Below are positions 21,241 to 32,865 of a stretch of DNA of 64,000 nt, in pieces (position 1 is the first letter of the stretch; each line of letters starts with the position of its first letter). A model generated the notes under the pieces. The model was not told the origin of the DNA, did no database searches, and saw nothing but the letters and a program-made list of their open reading frames with translations. A program made the translations under genes and the position numbers. Source of the DNA: Ornithodoros turicata (lineage: Eukaryota > Arthropoda > Arachnida > Ixodida > Argasidae); assembly GCF_037126465.1 (NCBI RefSeq), contig NC_088210.1:15773511-15837510 (forward strand), in the 5' to 3' direction.

Positions 21241-24200
21241 CGACAGGGTCACGCAGCTTATTCCACGCGCAATGGAGTACTGTTAGTTCATATCATCAGG
21301 TACTTGCGTCATTCCTGTGCATAGTATTTGCAAAAGCAAGCAAGGGACACTGCATTATGCGACTCGACCCTCTATAACATTTTCAAAGTCACCTTACATT
21401 GCTCCTGACTCCTCACGTATTTCATAAACGGTTCGCAAAGCTTGGTGAGAGGGGTAAGGATTGGGAGGGGTTTGTTTGTTGTTTGTGCAAGGCTCTAACA
21501 AGAAAACCCTCATCTGTTTCGCTCAAATGCCCAGCGCTGTATTGAGTACTAACTGGGCTCCGAGTATTGCTGTAAACTTCCAACAATACACATTTTGTAA
21601 ATCAGCCTGAATTCCTTCCGAAAAAAATGCGCTCAGGCAAAAATGCATCGCAAAACAATAAAAGCACACATTATCACTAGTTGTTAGTTTGCAGCAATTC
21701 TTAGCTATTCACTTCTGTCAAAGGAACGCCCAACTTTAAGCCCTGACAGCCGAAGTGCATCAGAATCATAACTATCATTTGATACTTTTGCCAGCTATTG
21801 TTTGTCTTGAATGAATTTCTACGTTATACCCATCAAAAACAACCTTTAGTTCTAATGAAGCATTCGCATATGCTTTAAAGTTCCACGCGTATTCAAATCG
21901 GGAGTGTAATTACACAAAGAGAGGCACGCGGAGACGCACTCAATGTGAAAAGAATAAGAAAAAAAAGGGCAAATGTGTCATTACTTGCTCCCCAGCACAA
22001 TGCCATACGATGGAGAAATTAATGCAGCACGACACGTATACGCGTGTTATCGCTTTAAAGTTACGCAAGTTAACTTTCACAAGGTTCACCCCAAGTCAGG
22101 TCATCGACCTGGCCAAGTAGGAACCTGCTTTTTTCTCCTCTTACGTCCTCTCCGCAGCAGTACCCAAGGCTCACGCATTAGAATAACGGACGTCGAAGAG
22201 AGCAATAAAAATGCATGCAGCTCAGCAGCGCTACCGTCACACAGCTTCCTGCCCTTGAGGTGCCGGGGAGAAAGAGAAAAAACTGGGCCAGGAACTCCCT
22301 TGTCAACAAGTAGGTCAAGCGAGCGCTCGAAGTTCATTGACCGCGCTCCTCGGCTTCCACTAGCAGACGACGTTTCTGCGCGGCGCGGCAGATGGCGTAC
22401 TGGTAGCCAGCTCTAGGTTTGAGAAACACGCGGGACTCACATTGTAACTGAGAAATAATAATAGAAATGTTTCAGTTGTTTGGTTTTCCACAAACTTCAT
22501 CCCAATCCTAAATCGTTGCCCGAATTTGAAGCGATTAATGTTGCAGAAGACACACGCGATCATCGTGTCTGTGTGTCTCCTGCTGCACTAATATCTAGTT
22601 CAAATGTGCGTTACCACCTCGCCCAAATTTCTGCTGTTGAAATTTACGTTTCCCTCGTGTTACACAAAAACTCTCGCTTTTCCTCATTATTATTATTTTT
22701 TTCAACAAAAGTTTATTTTCCTTTCTTTTTGCGGTTACTCGTCTCGGTTGTGTAACATTTCTGTACCGTGATTTCTTGGTCATGTTGATACGGAAAATAC
22801 AGTGGATGTTTTATCACGCATGCGCATGATAACTATGTGTGTACTTTTCAGAACGTGCACAAACACTGCGTTACACCCTGTGCCTAACATCCAAAAGTGC
22901 GTGCACAAAGCCGCATTAGAGTTTACTTGTTCCTACATACAGGGAATGCAGCGCACCTCAGCATTCCCTAGAACCACGTCGGTAGCAGGTTCCTGCTTTG
23001 TACAAGCTCGGCGACCCTCGCATTTCAAAGTAACCATTTGACTGATGAGCGGTTACGAACATTTTTATTCCCACATTTTTTTCTCTCCTTCATCTTCTTT
23101 TTTTCTTTTGCGTCGTGTGCACTGCAACAACAAAAAGAAAACCAAAGAACAGACCGGACTGCCGTGATTGGCCCTGGAACACAGCGTCGACCTGAGGGCG
23201 TGCCGTTTGCTGGGTTGTAATAAAATAATTCCAGCAATAAATAAAGGACAACAAGAGGTTGGTCGTCCACTGGCGGGCACGTACGAGGAAAATGGCGTCG
23301 GTCAAATTGCTTTGACAGCTTGGTACCTTTTGGGGGCTGCCCTACGTTGGTATGCCCTCCATCAAGATGGAGAAGTTCATAACCTCAACCTACTTCTGCC
23401 CGCTCGCCGAAAAGTTCACATATCAGAAGCGATCCAAATGCATTGAGCAGGGCGACGAACTTTGCAACTATCAAAGTTTGAAATAAAACGAAGAAACGAT
23501 AATATGTAGTCGGGGGGGTTTGTGTGTTTGGCGATTCGCGGCGTTTTTCGGCAACCACCCAACTGTTTGGGTTTGTGACTGAAGCAGACGAGGATTTGAC
23601 CAGACGGAAACGACAGCACAATATTTATTATGCACAACTGCGTGGTTGCACGTGCGACAGATTTCACCGTCCTGGCGCAAGTGCTCGAAACATTATGACC
23701 CGATTTCACATCAGCTGTAGGATCCGTGCAACCGCTCTGATTGCAATAATTTTATACAGTACACGAAAGTGCAACGCATTAAAGCCGTACCCACGATGAA
23801 ATAAAGCATTAATTGAAGAGAATTAACCGAATATATTTTTCTAAACAAATTAGGCATGTGGCGAACAATTACTCTAAAACCGAAGCGAATAGAACATAGT
23901 CAACTCAAATAAGAAGAGAATAGTTACACGGAATGGAATATGTTAGTTGTAAACCCAAATCGGGTGTATACGCGATATATATTCATATGGTTCAGAATGA
24001 AGTAGCGCTTAATCAATCAATTAATTAATTAGCACATTGTTGCCTTGCGTCTGAATTATTCTATAGTGTGTGTGTGTTTGGCAGAAGCAGCAGCGACGCG
24101 TCTTGGGATGAAGCAGCCTTGCGGGGCTGGGGTGACCAAGTAAAAAAAAAAAAATCTTCGCTGCAAAAAAAAAAAATAAAATCTAAAATAACTGTTCAAG

Positions 24201-24754
24201 GTGCATACTATCAACGATTTGTCTCATATTTTTATCAGCACCACCTCAATGTGCAACTGACGGCTGAATTATATACGGTCAAAACCAATATTTCTTCATA
24301 AACTTCTTTTTTTTTTCGCGTACTCTTCCAAGTGTGTGCACATCAAAATATTTTTAGCACGTTCTATGCCTCCTAGACAACAGCGCTAAACAGTTTAAAT
24401 GCCTCTGAAAAAATTTCAGATGTTCTCGAATTTTTACAGTTTTCTCGGGGCATAAACTATTGATAAAGGTGTCGATCAACCTTCAGCGGGTCTTGGTACG
24501 ATAGCGTTTTGCTTTGCCGTCACTCAAAATAAATTTGGTTGGAATTCATGAAAAAGCTATTTTGTTACGGATTTCTTTTCTTCTTCTTTTTTTTTTTTTT
24601 TTTTTTACCAGGTTGTTCACATACCCCATCGCAATCTTCAAGAGGCGGCCACGGAGCGATTTTTTTTTTTTTTTTTTGCGTCAAAAATAAGTCAGGAGAG
24701 CATTGGATGCATGGGAACAATACGGAGATGGTCGTGCGCAACGTATGGGACGTT
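21241..24754. other. No gene recognised
   Basis: Open frames in this 3.5 kb are short and not flanked by convincing splice sites in a coherent order. Homopolymer runs occur at 24137-24172 (A) and near 24585 and 24661 (T). A copy of the recurrent word AGCAGACGAC lies near 22364. Confidence 0.5.
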
Positions 24755-24870
24755 TGACATGGAATGATTCGAAATACGAATATAAATTCCGTATTTAATT
24801 CGATAATCGAATCGAATACATATTATTCGCTTCGGTATTCGAAAAACTAGAATATTCGCACAGGCCTAGA
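24755..24870. mobile_element. Remnant of a second cgaat-word element
   Basis: Dense attcg/cgaat words (gattcgaaatacgaat, aattcgataatcgaatcg, tattcgcttcggtattcg) end at gcacaggcctaga. It is probably a decayed hAT-like non-autonomous element. Confidence 0.45.
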
Positions 24871-24997
24871 GACTACCTCCTGCACACGGTGAGCAAGACA
24901 TTTCCCGTATGTTGCGTAAGAACATGTCGAGCGTGTATCTGAGTTCTTCGTGAAAAATTCGAAGCGTGCGTGTTTCTGGAGTGTTAAACCCAACCCA

Positions 24998-25013
24998 ACC
25001 TAACCTAACCTAA
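24998..25013. repeat. Three CCTAA (TTAGG) units
   Basis: Three tandem units of the arthropod telomere pentamer are preceded by two cccaa variants. This is too short to call an interstitial telomere. Confidence 0.5.
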
Positions 25014-25182
25014 GTTAACGTCTTCGTTCGCCATTTTCTTCTCCTCGACCACAAGTTCGTCACCACTGGATGACCGGGTGGGCCTTTGTAGACTGTGGAT
25101 CATAGGCATCATAAAAATGTATCATGCAATTTAATGCAGCAGAATTTTAACCAATTCTGATTTATCCGAAAAACTTGTTTTT

Positions 25183-25370
25183 TTTGGGGGGGGGGATATG
25201 TTTATTGAGAAAAAAGAAAGGTCAGCCAGACGGAGGTCGGCTTGCTATTAAAAAAGGAAAATGGGGAAGAAAAGAAAAAGAAAAGGAGAGAAAAAAGGAA
25301 AAAATGGGAAGAAAAGGAAAAGACCAAGAAGAAAAGGAAAGGAAGAACACAAAACTAAAATCACCTGAAA
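25183..25370 (-). mobile_element. Dispersed element with C-tract/AATAAA end, copy 1
   Basis: Plus-strand order is a G run, atatgtttattgagaaaaaa, ggtcagccag, cggcttgctatt, then purine-rich gaaaagg repeats. A second copy lies in P450 intron 2 (45212-45420). On the minus strand the end reads ctcaataaacatat then C-run, suggesting the 3' end of a retroelement. Confidence 0.5.
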
Positions 25371-25884
25371 AGTGAACTGAACTGAAAAGTTTTTGCGTTT
25401 CAGTACCCGAGACCCTTGCAAGACAAGGCCCAGGGAAAGACGGCATAGGATTTTCTTTCTTCTGCGACACGCTGTCGCCCTTCAAATGCCCGTCACATGT
25501 TGCACCCTTTATTTCGTTTATTTTTTTTAATATTTTATTTGGAAGCATCGTTTAAGGTGCGTAGCAGGAACAACGGGCGTGGAACTATATTTCCGGTGTC
25601 GCGCTGGTTCAATCGGGGCACCTGTGGCACCCTTTGACGCAGCCATCTGGTGTCGTGGAAACCGTTGGCTGTTGTTTACACCGAGGGGACACCCAGGCGG
25701 AAGCTAGCGGACGAAGTACAATGGACATAACGGCCGTCTTCTGACAATGAAAGCCTGTTATTCCCCCTCCAAATAATGTCCGTTTTCTGCGAGGGCGATT
25801 GACCCGTCGAGGATCTGTGTTTCATTGCAATGCGGGATCGATGAGAAAACATTAAAAAAACAGCATACCCCTTAGTTTGAGGTT

Positions 25885-26172
25885 TACCAGCTCCCGTGGC
25901 ATAGTGGTTAGGATGATCGCTTTCCACGCCGAGACTGGGAGGTGACACGGGTTCGAATCCTGTCACCGGCTGTGCTGTCTGAGGTTTTCCCTGGGTTTTC
26001 CGAAGACTTTCCAGACGAATGTCGGCACAGTTCCCCCTGAAGTCGGCCCAGGACGCATACTAACCCCCCCTGTCCCCCACTCCTTCCTGCTGTCCTCTCT
26101 CCATCTGTCCACGTCTGTACGCCGCTCATAGCCACAGTTGCTTCGCGGCGCTAACACGGAATTAAAAAAAAA
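25885..26172 (+). mobile_element. Complete tRNA-derived SINE (Ruka-like)
   Basis: The head carries an RNA polymerase III A box (TGGCATAGTGG) and B box (GGTTCGAATCC). The body is ccggctgtgctgtctgaggt...gtcggcacagttcccc, followed by a tail ending gcttcgcggcgctaacacgg and poly(A). The 11-bp target duplication AGTTTGAGGTT is at 25874-25884 and 26173-26183. It matches my memory of Ruka, the SINE found in ixodid genomes and transcripts. Confidence 0.9.
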
Positions 26173-26393
26173 AGTTTGAGGTTAACACAAGGGCACGAAA
26201 TGTTAACATATAGGAAAAGACTCAGACTAGCAATGAAGCTAGGTTCCAGTATACAGATGTAGGTGTGTACAAAATAAAAATAATAACTCCAACTTGGCAT
26301 AACTCCGACATATTATTATTGTAACTTCTTTTTGTACATCATGCATCCCTGCTTTTGGAGTATTTTCGCTTTGATGTAGGGGGGACAAAAAGG

Positions 26394-26400
<7 letters not shown>

Positions 26401-26430
<30 letters not shown>
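26401..26430. repeat. (GA)n microsatellite
   Basis: An uninterrupted run of about fifteen GA dinucleotides. Confidence 0.9.
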
Positions 26431-26434
<4 letters not shown>

Positions 26435-26785
26435 AAAGGAACATCGCTGTGCCAGCAAAATCCGCAAATTGGAGACACGTTGTGGTCGAGTCATTAAACT
26501 GGGGTCACCAAATAAGCTATACTTAAAAACTTCAAGTCAAATAAAAGTGATCCACCAATCTGCTCTGCCACCAATGTAAACATGGCGCCCGCTGTCGTCG
26601 AACAACAGCAGCAACAACAAAAAGGTTCCGACAACACATGTCCGATCATTTAATTCGTCGGGCACAACTTATCGCAACAACGTTTAAAAGGGACGCTGAA
26701 GTGCAAACATTTCACGTCGTGGAGCGACATCCCGCAGAATGCTACAGTGGAAGATGCGAAAAACGTTATCTTTATCATCATAACA

Positions 26786-27020
26786 TCATCAAGGAACGAG
26801 GGTCATCTGTTACGTTGTTCGTGATTTATGAGTGAAGGAAAACGCAATGTATACTCTCTCTCTGTCCTTCTCAAGAAGGAAGGCTAACAGTGCGGGGCGC
26901 ACTCTCATTGGTCTCCGCAAAACCATTCCTCCAATCATCGCATACGACCGTTTGAGGAGACCAATCGGAAGCTTCTCTGCACTGTCGCGATTATTGAGAA
27001 GGAAAGGGAGAAGGAAAGTG
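26786..27020. mobile_element. MITE related to 51250-51525, right end lost
   Basis: The left part, aaggaacgagggtcatctgt, matches the terminal repeat of the 51-kb copy. The centre (cattggtctccgcaaa...cgaccgtttgaggaga) matches its core and is itself an imperfect palindrome flanked by ccttctcaa and ttgagaagg. Confidence 0.5.
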
Positions 27021-27119
27021 TCAACTGTGTTTTTTTTTCTTTTTTTCTATCGATCATGAGTCATGAACGCCATCTTTCATTCCTCGAGGAGACATTTTTA
27101 CTCTTTAGAGCTCCCTGTA

Positions 27120-27315
27120 AATGATGAATGATGACGTCATGGGTTGTTCCCCCGCTTATAGTCTGCCCAGTTCGTGTGGTAAATATGGTTCGATGAGGTG
27201 TCACGGCATGCACGCGAAGTATAAGCAGGGCATAACGGTCAGTCGTGACGTTGCCCACCTCTGTGAGGCCGACAATCGCCAAGCCCTTTCACAAGCACCA
27301 CTACCACTACTGTTT
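27120..27315 (+). mobile_element. Element sharing the alternative SINE 3' tail
   Basis: From about 27225 the sequence ggtcagtcgtgacgttgccc, acctctgtgaggccgacaat, ccctttcacaa and a cca-rich end match the tail of the SINEs at 20667 and 46483. The upstream 100 bp do not match the SINE body, so this may be the 3' end of a partner LINE or a different SINE. Confidence 0.55.
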
Positions 27316-27639
27316 AGCCTCTAGGATGCGTGTAACTAGCTGAAAAGTCGCATCCACAGACTACACAGACACATCCACAGGCTACATGAAAAGGAAAATG
27401 AAATGGACATTCAGTAACCCGTAGCCTCGTCACCGGGACAACGAATCGTGGAAGAGGTCGGGTATAATTTATAGAGTGCATATAGAGTAATTCGGAAGGT
27501 GAAAGACGGACACAAGGGTCAGGAGAGTACCCGGTGGTCGGTACATTGTACCGTTCGGGAGCAAGACCGATATTGTAAATGAAGCCACGGCAAGTGTACA
27601 TACTCTCGTAAATATGCAGAGAAAATGTTTTTAAAGATG

Positions 27640-27867
27640 TCAGAAAAGAATAACTGTCAGAAAAGTCACAAACGATGGAAGAGTCCAGCGCTGGTGTGCT
27701 GGACGGTGTCCAAGGTTCAAGCGTCTTGGATATACCAACTGGACGATGTGATGCGTTGATGCCTTCTGGTAGACGCATAAAAATACGTCTTTCACTCTTG
27801 TACAGTGTGGGCACGTCATGAGGACGTGCTCGGTGGTCGCTGAGACAGCGCAGGTTGTGCACAGTGT
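27640..27867 (-). pseudogene. C-terminal fragment of a non-LTR retrotransposon ORF2
   Basis: The minus-strand frame reads LCTTCAVSATTEHVLMTC then PHCTRVKDVF and ends at TGA (27642-27640). CX2C-X7-H-X4-C with TTEHVL..CP is the zinc-knuckle-like signature near the end of many jockey/I-type LINE ORF2 proteins. The frame is closed upstream by a stop near 27880, so the copy is 5'-truncated. A longer open frame in another phase (27862-27314) is a shadow. Sequence down to about 27330 may be its 3' UTR. Confidence 0.6.
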
Positions 27868-27986
27868 TTGTTCGTTTGTTTATTTTATCACAGATCTGCT
27901 AGACGTAACGGTATATATACGTGGAAAACATGAGCAATTTTGCTAACCGTTTCCAAAACGTTTTTATTGTGTCGTGGCTCTCGTGC

Positions 27987-28113
27987 CATAATGTAAAAAA
28001 CCCCGAGACTAGGGAACACGAAGGGACAGACACAACACGAAGTCTCGAAACTTGAGACTTCGTGTTGTGTCTGTCCCTTCGTGTTCCCTAGTCTCGGGGT
28101 TTTTTACATTATG
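27987..28113. repeat. Perfect foldback: 60-bp inverted repeat with 7-nt spacer
   Basis: The left arm 27987-28046 and right arm 28054-28113 are exact reverse complements as read here (cataatgtaaaaaacccc...agtctc / gagact...ttttttacattatg). The direct repeat TCTCGTGCCAT at 27979-27989 and 28171-28181 brackets the palindrome plus a 57-bp right tail, suggesting insertion of a 181-bp element at 27990-28170. Confidence 0.9.
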
Positions 28114-28989
28114 CATCATCTTCACCAGCTCGCTTGCTTCCTAGCCATTTTTTCATTGCCATTTTTTCATTCTCGTGCCATGTTTACATGGTGGTAAGAC
28201 GACGCTTTCGAATAACGTTTCGCCTTGTATCAGTTTCTGCCACGTCCGATTTCCAAATCAGATTTCATTGGGTTCTGCTAAATCTGACTCTTACAGGGAT
28301 TTGTGTGTGCCGGTGGTGGTGGGGGGACGATAAAAAAGAGAGTGCAAAGAGATTTAAGAACGATAAAATCCGAGACACGGAGAAAATAACCAAACGATCT
28401 CGATCGCGGAGATTGTGTCGTGTTTGTTTGTTTTCTCGATGTCTTGGGTTGGTAAAAAGAGGAACCTGCTACGCTGCATTCATGGTTTGTTAGCTGTTAG
28501 CGAATGAACAAGGTGTTACCAAATATGACAGCAGGGGCGTCCAGTCGTATGATACACCCAAATGCACCGCACCAGCATCAAACACCGCACGACACGGTTA
28601 AAGACGTCAGACCTGTTCTATATCAGTGATCACCAGCAGGGGCTTCTATATGGCCAAGCGCTATAACCGATAGGTTGGTCCAATGACCACGTGGCACTCT
28701 CAAACTCAAATGACTTGCTGTAATTTTGCCCATGGACGCAAGCGAACGGAACCGCTGTCGTTCGGATTGGATCGGATCGGATTGGAAAGAAAAATTATGT
28801 GGATCTGGCTATTCCAGAATACTTACCACAACGACTACGACTACTAGGGAACGGTTTGATTTAGTCACATATATGTGTTATTATTATTTTTTCTTCTTAT
28901 TATTATTAGGACCCGTTGCATTGAGTGCCAGATGATGCAAGATGTGATTTCGCGACTTTGGAAAGAATAGCTACACTATATTACCGCCG

Positions 28990-29255
28990 CGTGCCGCGTC
29001 ACAGACTGTAACATTGGACGTACGTTTCTGCCAAGGGACCACGGACAAACTATGGTTGGTTTGGCTGTAATTGTAACTCTTACGGACTGCATCACAATCA
29101 GATGTGTTGGGCAATAATTACAAGTAGAGCAATTACTATAATTTATTACGTTTTCAGTAATCAATTACTTCCACGATTATTTTCGATATTGTGTAATTGT
29201 AACTTAGTTACGTTCGCAGGTAGTTTCTAATACACTTGGAGTGACTTTTGGAATT
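28990..29255. mobile_element. Decayed word-built element (gtaat/attac)
   Basis: Repeated gtaattgtaac, gcaattactataatttatta and gtaatcaattact words in both orientations resemble the gttac element at 32237. No clean ends were found. Confidence 0.35.
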
Positions 29256-31171
29256 ACTTCGCGGGCGATTTGAGATTCGACTTCATTTTAAATCTTCAAC
29301 CAATTTGATTTACGGGGCCTCCCTCGTTAAGTGTAGCAATTTTTTTGGCAAATAAATAAAACTCTAAGACTCAAAACACAGTGACGTCACGTTTGGTCAC
29401 GTGACATTAGAAAACATATTGCCGTATGCCTTGAGTTGTTGCGGTATGCGTGCAATTATGAGAGGAAATTGCAAAAACGCACCCGCAGTATGACGCCGTG
29501 ACGCATCCCCACATTTTCCCATGTCACGTGACTCAAAGGCGCTCAAAGTCTGCGCGTGACGTCATGTGCAGGAGCCGGGACTTTTACTTATCTGGTTGAC
29601 ATATACGGTTACAGGAGGCCCTCTTTCACCTCAAACTTCTTCTATGCGTTGGGAGTATCGGTTTCAGGCATGTTCGTAGTTTTCTATACTCAGCATCAAT
29701 TTACAATAATCGTCCTCCACTAGTCATTTTATTTGCACTTCAAATAAATACTTCCATATTTGCACTGCTTCTTTCTCGGGGAGCAAATATAAAGTTACAC
29801 GTCAAATTTATATATTTAAATTAATGTAACTCGATGTAACTTATTTACTTCTGGAAAGTATTTTTTTTTTTCAGGTATAATCGCAGTACAATGCCTTCGA
29901 GATTACGCCAAACATATATTACGTTTGATGCCCGCCATAAGGGTGGTTTCACATGACGTCAAACGGACGCGTTTGGCCGCCATGGTGGTGTGGTCACTTT
30001 TTCGGCGCAGCTGCCGAGATTATCTAGCATATTTGATCGAAAACGAAGCCTCGAATGGTGTTTTGAAATCAATTCTCGTCCGTACCCTTCTTTTATCCCG
30101 AAGACATTTCGTGATTGATTGATTATTTAAAAGAAAACCAGGGAGAAAAAGACACTTCGTCATTGTCGTTCTCACATTTTCTTTTACGAAAACGATGGCT
30201 GTCGCATTGAAAAATAGCGCAGTCTGTCATCTTTCGATGCCGCTAGCACGAAAAGTGACCACCAGTGCGAGGAGCTTACGAGCCTGCCACGTCACTGCCA
30301 CGTCACAATGTGACGGAGCTGAAAACTCCCTGTACATGACAGAGAGAGAGAGAGGCATCCCACAATACATACATTCCACGGGAAGAGACCTGCCCGGGAA
30401 TCTCTTTGTCCCGAACCTAGCATCGCGGAACCCGGAAGAACCAAAATCTCACAAAGAGCACTTGCACTGACCTACGGTCACGGGCCGCCGTCCTGGCTTG
30501 ACCCCCGTATACCCCTTCTTTTACTTGTTCTCTTCTTGTTCGAAAACCGAACGCAACAACAGGAAAACAAGCTTTCCCATCCCTTCTCCCGAGGTTATCG
30601 CCCCGTCGGTCAAGGACCCAAGGAATCTGACCCCTTGACTCCCGTTTTCCCTCGTTTCATTTTTTTCCCTTTAAGTCGGACCCTGCATGGGGTAAAAAGG
30701 GGAAGGGAAAATGGGGAACGAGGGGGGCTGCCGGAGACCCCGGTAATGACTCGCGATGATCTGGAACTGACCAAAACAGGTTGGTCCAGGGACGCTGTAG
30801 AAGGGGATAACGACCTCTGCATGGAAGGGTCGTCTGGGCTCGACCCGTCTGGTACATCTATTCTGACCCTGAAGGGAAGCGAGAGGGAGAAACAAGATGA
30901 TCCGTCTTGTGGTGTCGGATTAACTTTGCATCGAATATCGGTCCATGGACAGTAGCTTTCCTTATCCTTAAACAGAAAGGTTCTTCATTGACTGACGTTT
31001 ATTCGATTTTTTTTTTTTTTCTGCTTGCTCTGGAGCATCCGCACGTGACACATCGGGTTCGACAAATAGGGAGTGAGAATCTGGAACGTATGATAACGCG
31101 AACCTCCAAATGATAAGCGTAGGATAAGCTTTTTGCCTCAAAGGTTACCGGGGTTCTAGGCACGAGCTCTG
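29256..31171. other. No gene recognised
   Basis: The plus-strand open frame 30536-30955 (139 codons) has a protein-like tail but no family signature, no splice context and GC-rich low-complexity flanks. I do not call it a gene. The rest is AT-rich non-coding sequence. Confidence 0.45.
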
Positions 31172-31770
31172 ACCAGGGATCGGAACCGAACCAAAATATG
31201 TTTTCTGTTTCTCTCGCATTGAACCGAGCCGGAACTGAACCGAAATAAATCGAGGCGGTTACCGGTTCGCGAAACGGTTCAGACGTAATGTGCGTTGTGA
31301 GAGATCGGAACTACGATTTGCACAGCGGACTGAGCCGCGTTGCCAAACAAACTCGAAACCGAAACTGAACAAAACAAAACTGCAACCCAAGTGCGCGATG
31401 CGTTTCCTATACTCGCAGCTATTCGTTCATTCAGGTGTGTTAGTTTTGTGATCGTCCTTTCGGCACTTGTAGGCTTCCTTTTACGTGATTTTCATCGTCC
31501 AGCAACCCCCAAGTCTTGGGGGGGTGGGCTGTGCTGCGTAATGTCGCGCCTGGGTTCCAGGACCGAACGACGAAGTCCTCCTACTTATTTGAATTATTTG
31601 CATTATTTGAAAAGCGTAAGGATGTGCTTCCCTTTAACCCATGGCGATCTGCTCAAAACTCAGTTTCCTGAACGGTTCGAAACGATATTTTGCGCTGCTG
31701 CGGAGCTGAACCCGAACCGTTTGAACCTGAACCGAATCGAAAAAAAAATAAAAATAAAGGTTCCGCTTCG
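31172..31770. mobile_element. Word-built element (gaacc/ggttc)
   Basis: CAGGGATCGGAACCGAACC opens the element. ggaactgaaccgaa, ggttcgcgaaacggttcag, then acggttcg, gaacccgaaccgtttgaacc and tgaaccgaatcg follow toward the other end. It is consistent with a non-autonomous hAT-like element; a target duplication was not resolved. Confidence 0.45.
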
Positions 31771-31900
31771 TTGTCTACGTGTAACAATATAGTGCGCCCT
31801 GTGCAGATATTCCAAGACTGGCGGCGTAGAAGTGCAAAAATACCGGGACTTTGAATACCGACGTCTGAAGCAAAATGTCGAAAAACTGCGATTAGAACAA

Positions 31901-32073
31901 TAGTGAGTTTTATGTCGTATATCGCACGCTGTCGCCTTTGCGTACGTAAGGGATAGTGCGGTGGTGCTGCGCAATGCGCAAGGCTCTTCTTATATTCTGC
32001 GCGTGCGCACAATCACCAACGCTGTTCCTTACATACGCAAAGATGACAGCATACGATATTTTAAAACTCAATA
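31901..32073. mobile_element. TA-flanked MITE, GTGAGTTT family, copy 1
   Basis: Both ends carry long imperfect inverted repeats of about 70 bp (tcgcctttgcgtacgtaagg / ccttacatacgcaaagatga). TA occurs at each boundary (31901-31902 and 32072-32073), as for Tc1/mariner-type insertions. A second copy is at 40141-40298. Confidence 0.7.
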
Positions 32074-32089
32074 ATGCCTTAAAAGTATA

Positions 32090-32865
32090 TATTTTATCTA
32101 TATTTTTTATCGATACGTACTAATATCAGGGAAAATGACTCGACATTGCATCGATATTCGATAATATTTCGATATTGATACATTTGATTGGTACATGCCT
32201 ATCGATATGTGTCGATATTTATCGGCATTTGAGACCATAGATTGAGATGTTACCCGTCAAAAAGAACTCGTTACGAGTCAAGTTACCGTGTGAAAAATGT
32301 AACTAAGTTAATAACGAAGTTCTTCAGCCTGAAATGTAACTCGCAGTTACGGAGTTACTTAAAAAAAGAACGAGTTACTTCCACGTTACTTCGGACACAA
32401 AATAGCATTACGCAGCTGCAGCGCGCGTGAGCAGTTGAGTTCGACCTTGAGTTGCCTGCGGAGGAGTGCAACGCGCTTTTTCGTTTATGTGCAACAATTC
32501 GAACGCTTCGCATCTTACAGTCCCTGTGGGTGCACAATGGTTCAGCTTCATTACAATGGCAGCGGTTCTTACTTCCTGAGTAGAATACTGTCATTGATTG
32601 AATATCGAAAGAACCGGAGCGAAAGCAAAGAAAATAAGTGGACGTGAGTAAAAATCGAATTAAAAGTAACTTGGAACATAGCTTAAGTTACTTTGGCAAA
32701 GTTACCTGAAAAAGAAACGAGTTCCTCTGAAAGTTACCACGGCGCAAAAGTACCGAGTTAAGTTACAAGTTACAAAAAAAAAAAGGAACTTAGTTCCAGT
32801 AACGAGTTACTTGTAACGAGTTATCTCGAACTCTGTTTGAGACTATATCGATACGGTGTTTTCAA
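32090..32865. mobile_element. Word-built element (cgata/tatcg), split by a nested insertion
   Basis: tatcgatacgta, catcgatattcgataatatt, tcgatattgatac and cctatcgatatgtgtcgata lie before 32229. tatatcgatacgg resumes at 32845. The halves are separated by the gttac element with its octamer target duplication. Confidence 0.55.
32237..32836. mobile_element. hAT-like non-autonomous element built on gttac/gtaac, nested
   Basis: Octamers TTGAGACC (32229-32236) and TTGAGACT (32837-32844) flank it, one mismatch, the duplication length typical of hAT transposons. The ends ATAGATTGAGATGTTAC and (reverse complement) ACAGAGTTCGAGATAACTCG are imperfect inverted repeats. More than a dozen gttac/gtaac words fill both subterminal zones. 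No transposase. Confidence 0.65.

Noticed and set aside
24998..25013. Interstitial telomere
   Set aside because: Only three perfect TTAGG units.
25885..25970. Functional tRNA gene
   Set aside because: A and B boxes are present but continue directly into the SINE body, with target duplications around the whole element.
26582..26653. First exon reading MAPAVVEQQQQQQKG
   Set aside because: Only 23 codons, the possible donor gttccg is poor and no downstream exon was found.
27314..27862. 182-codon minus-strand open frame
   Set aside because: The recognisable LINE zinc-knuckle reading is in a different phase of the same DNA.
27987..28113. microRNA gene
   Set aside because: The 60-bp stem is perfect and bracketed by a target-like duplication, unlike a mismatched pre-miRNA.
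30536..30955. 139-codon open frame as a gene
   Set aside because: No family motif, no splice or promoter context, and no homology I can recognise.
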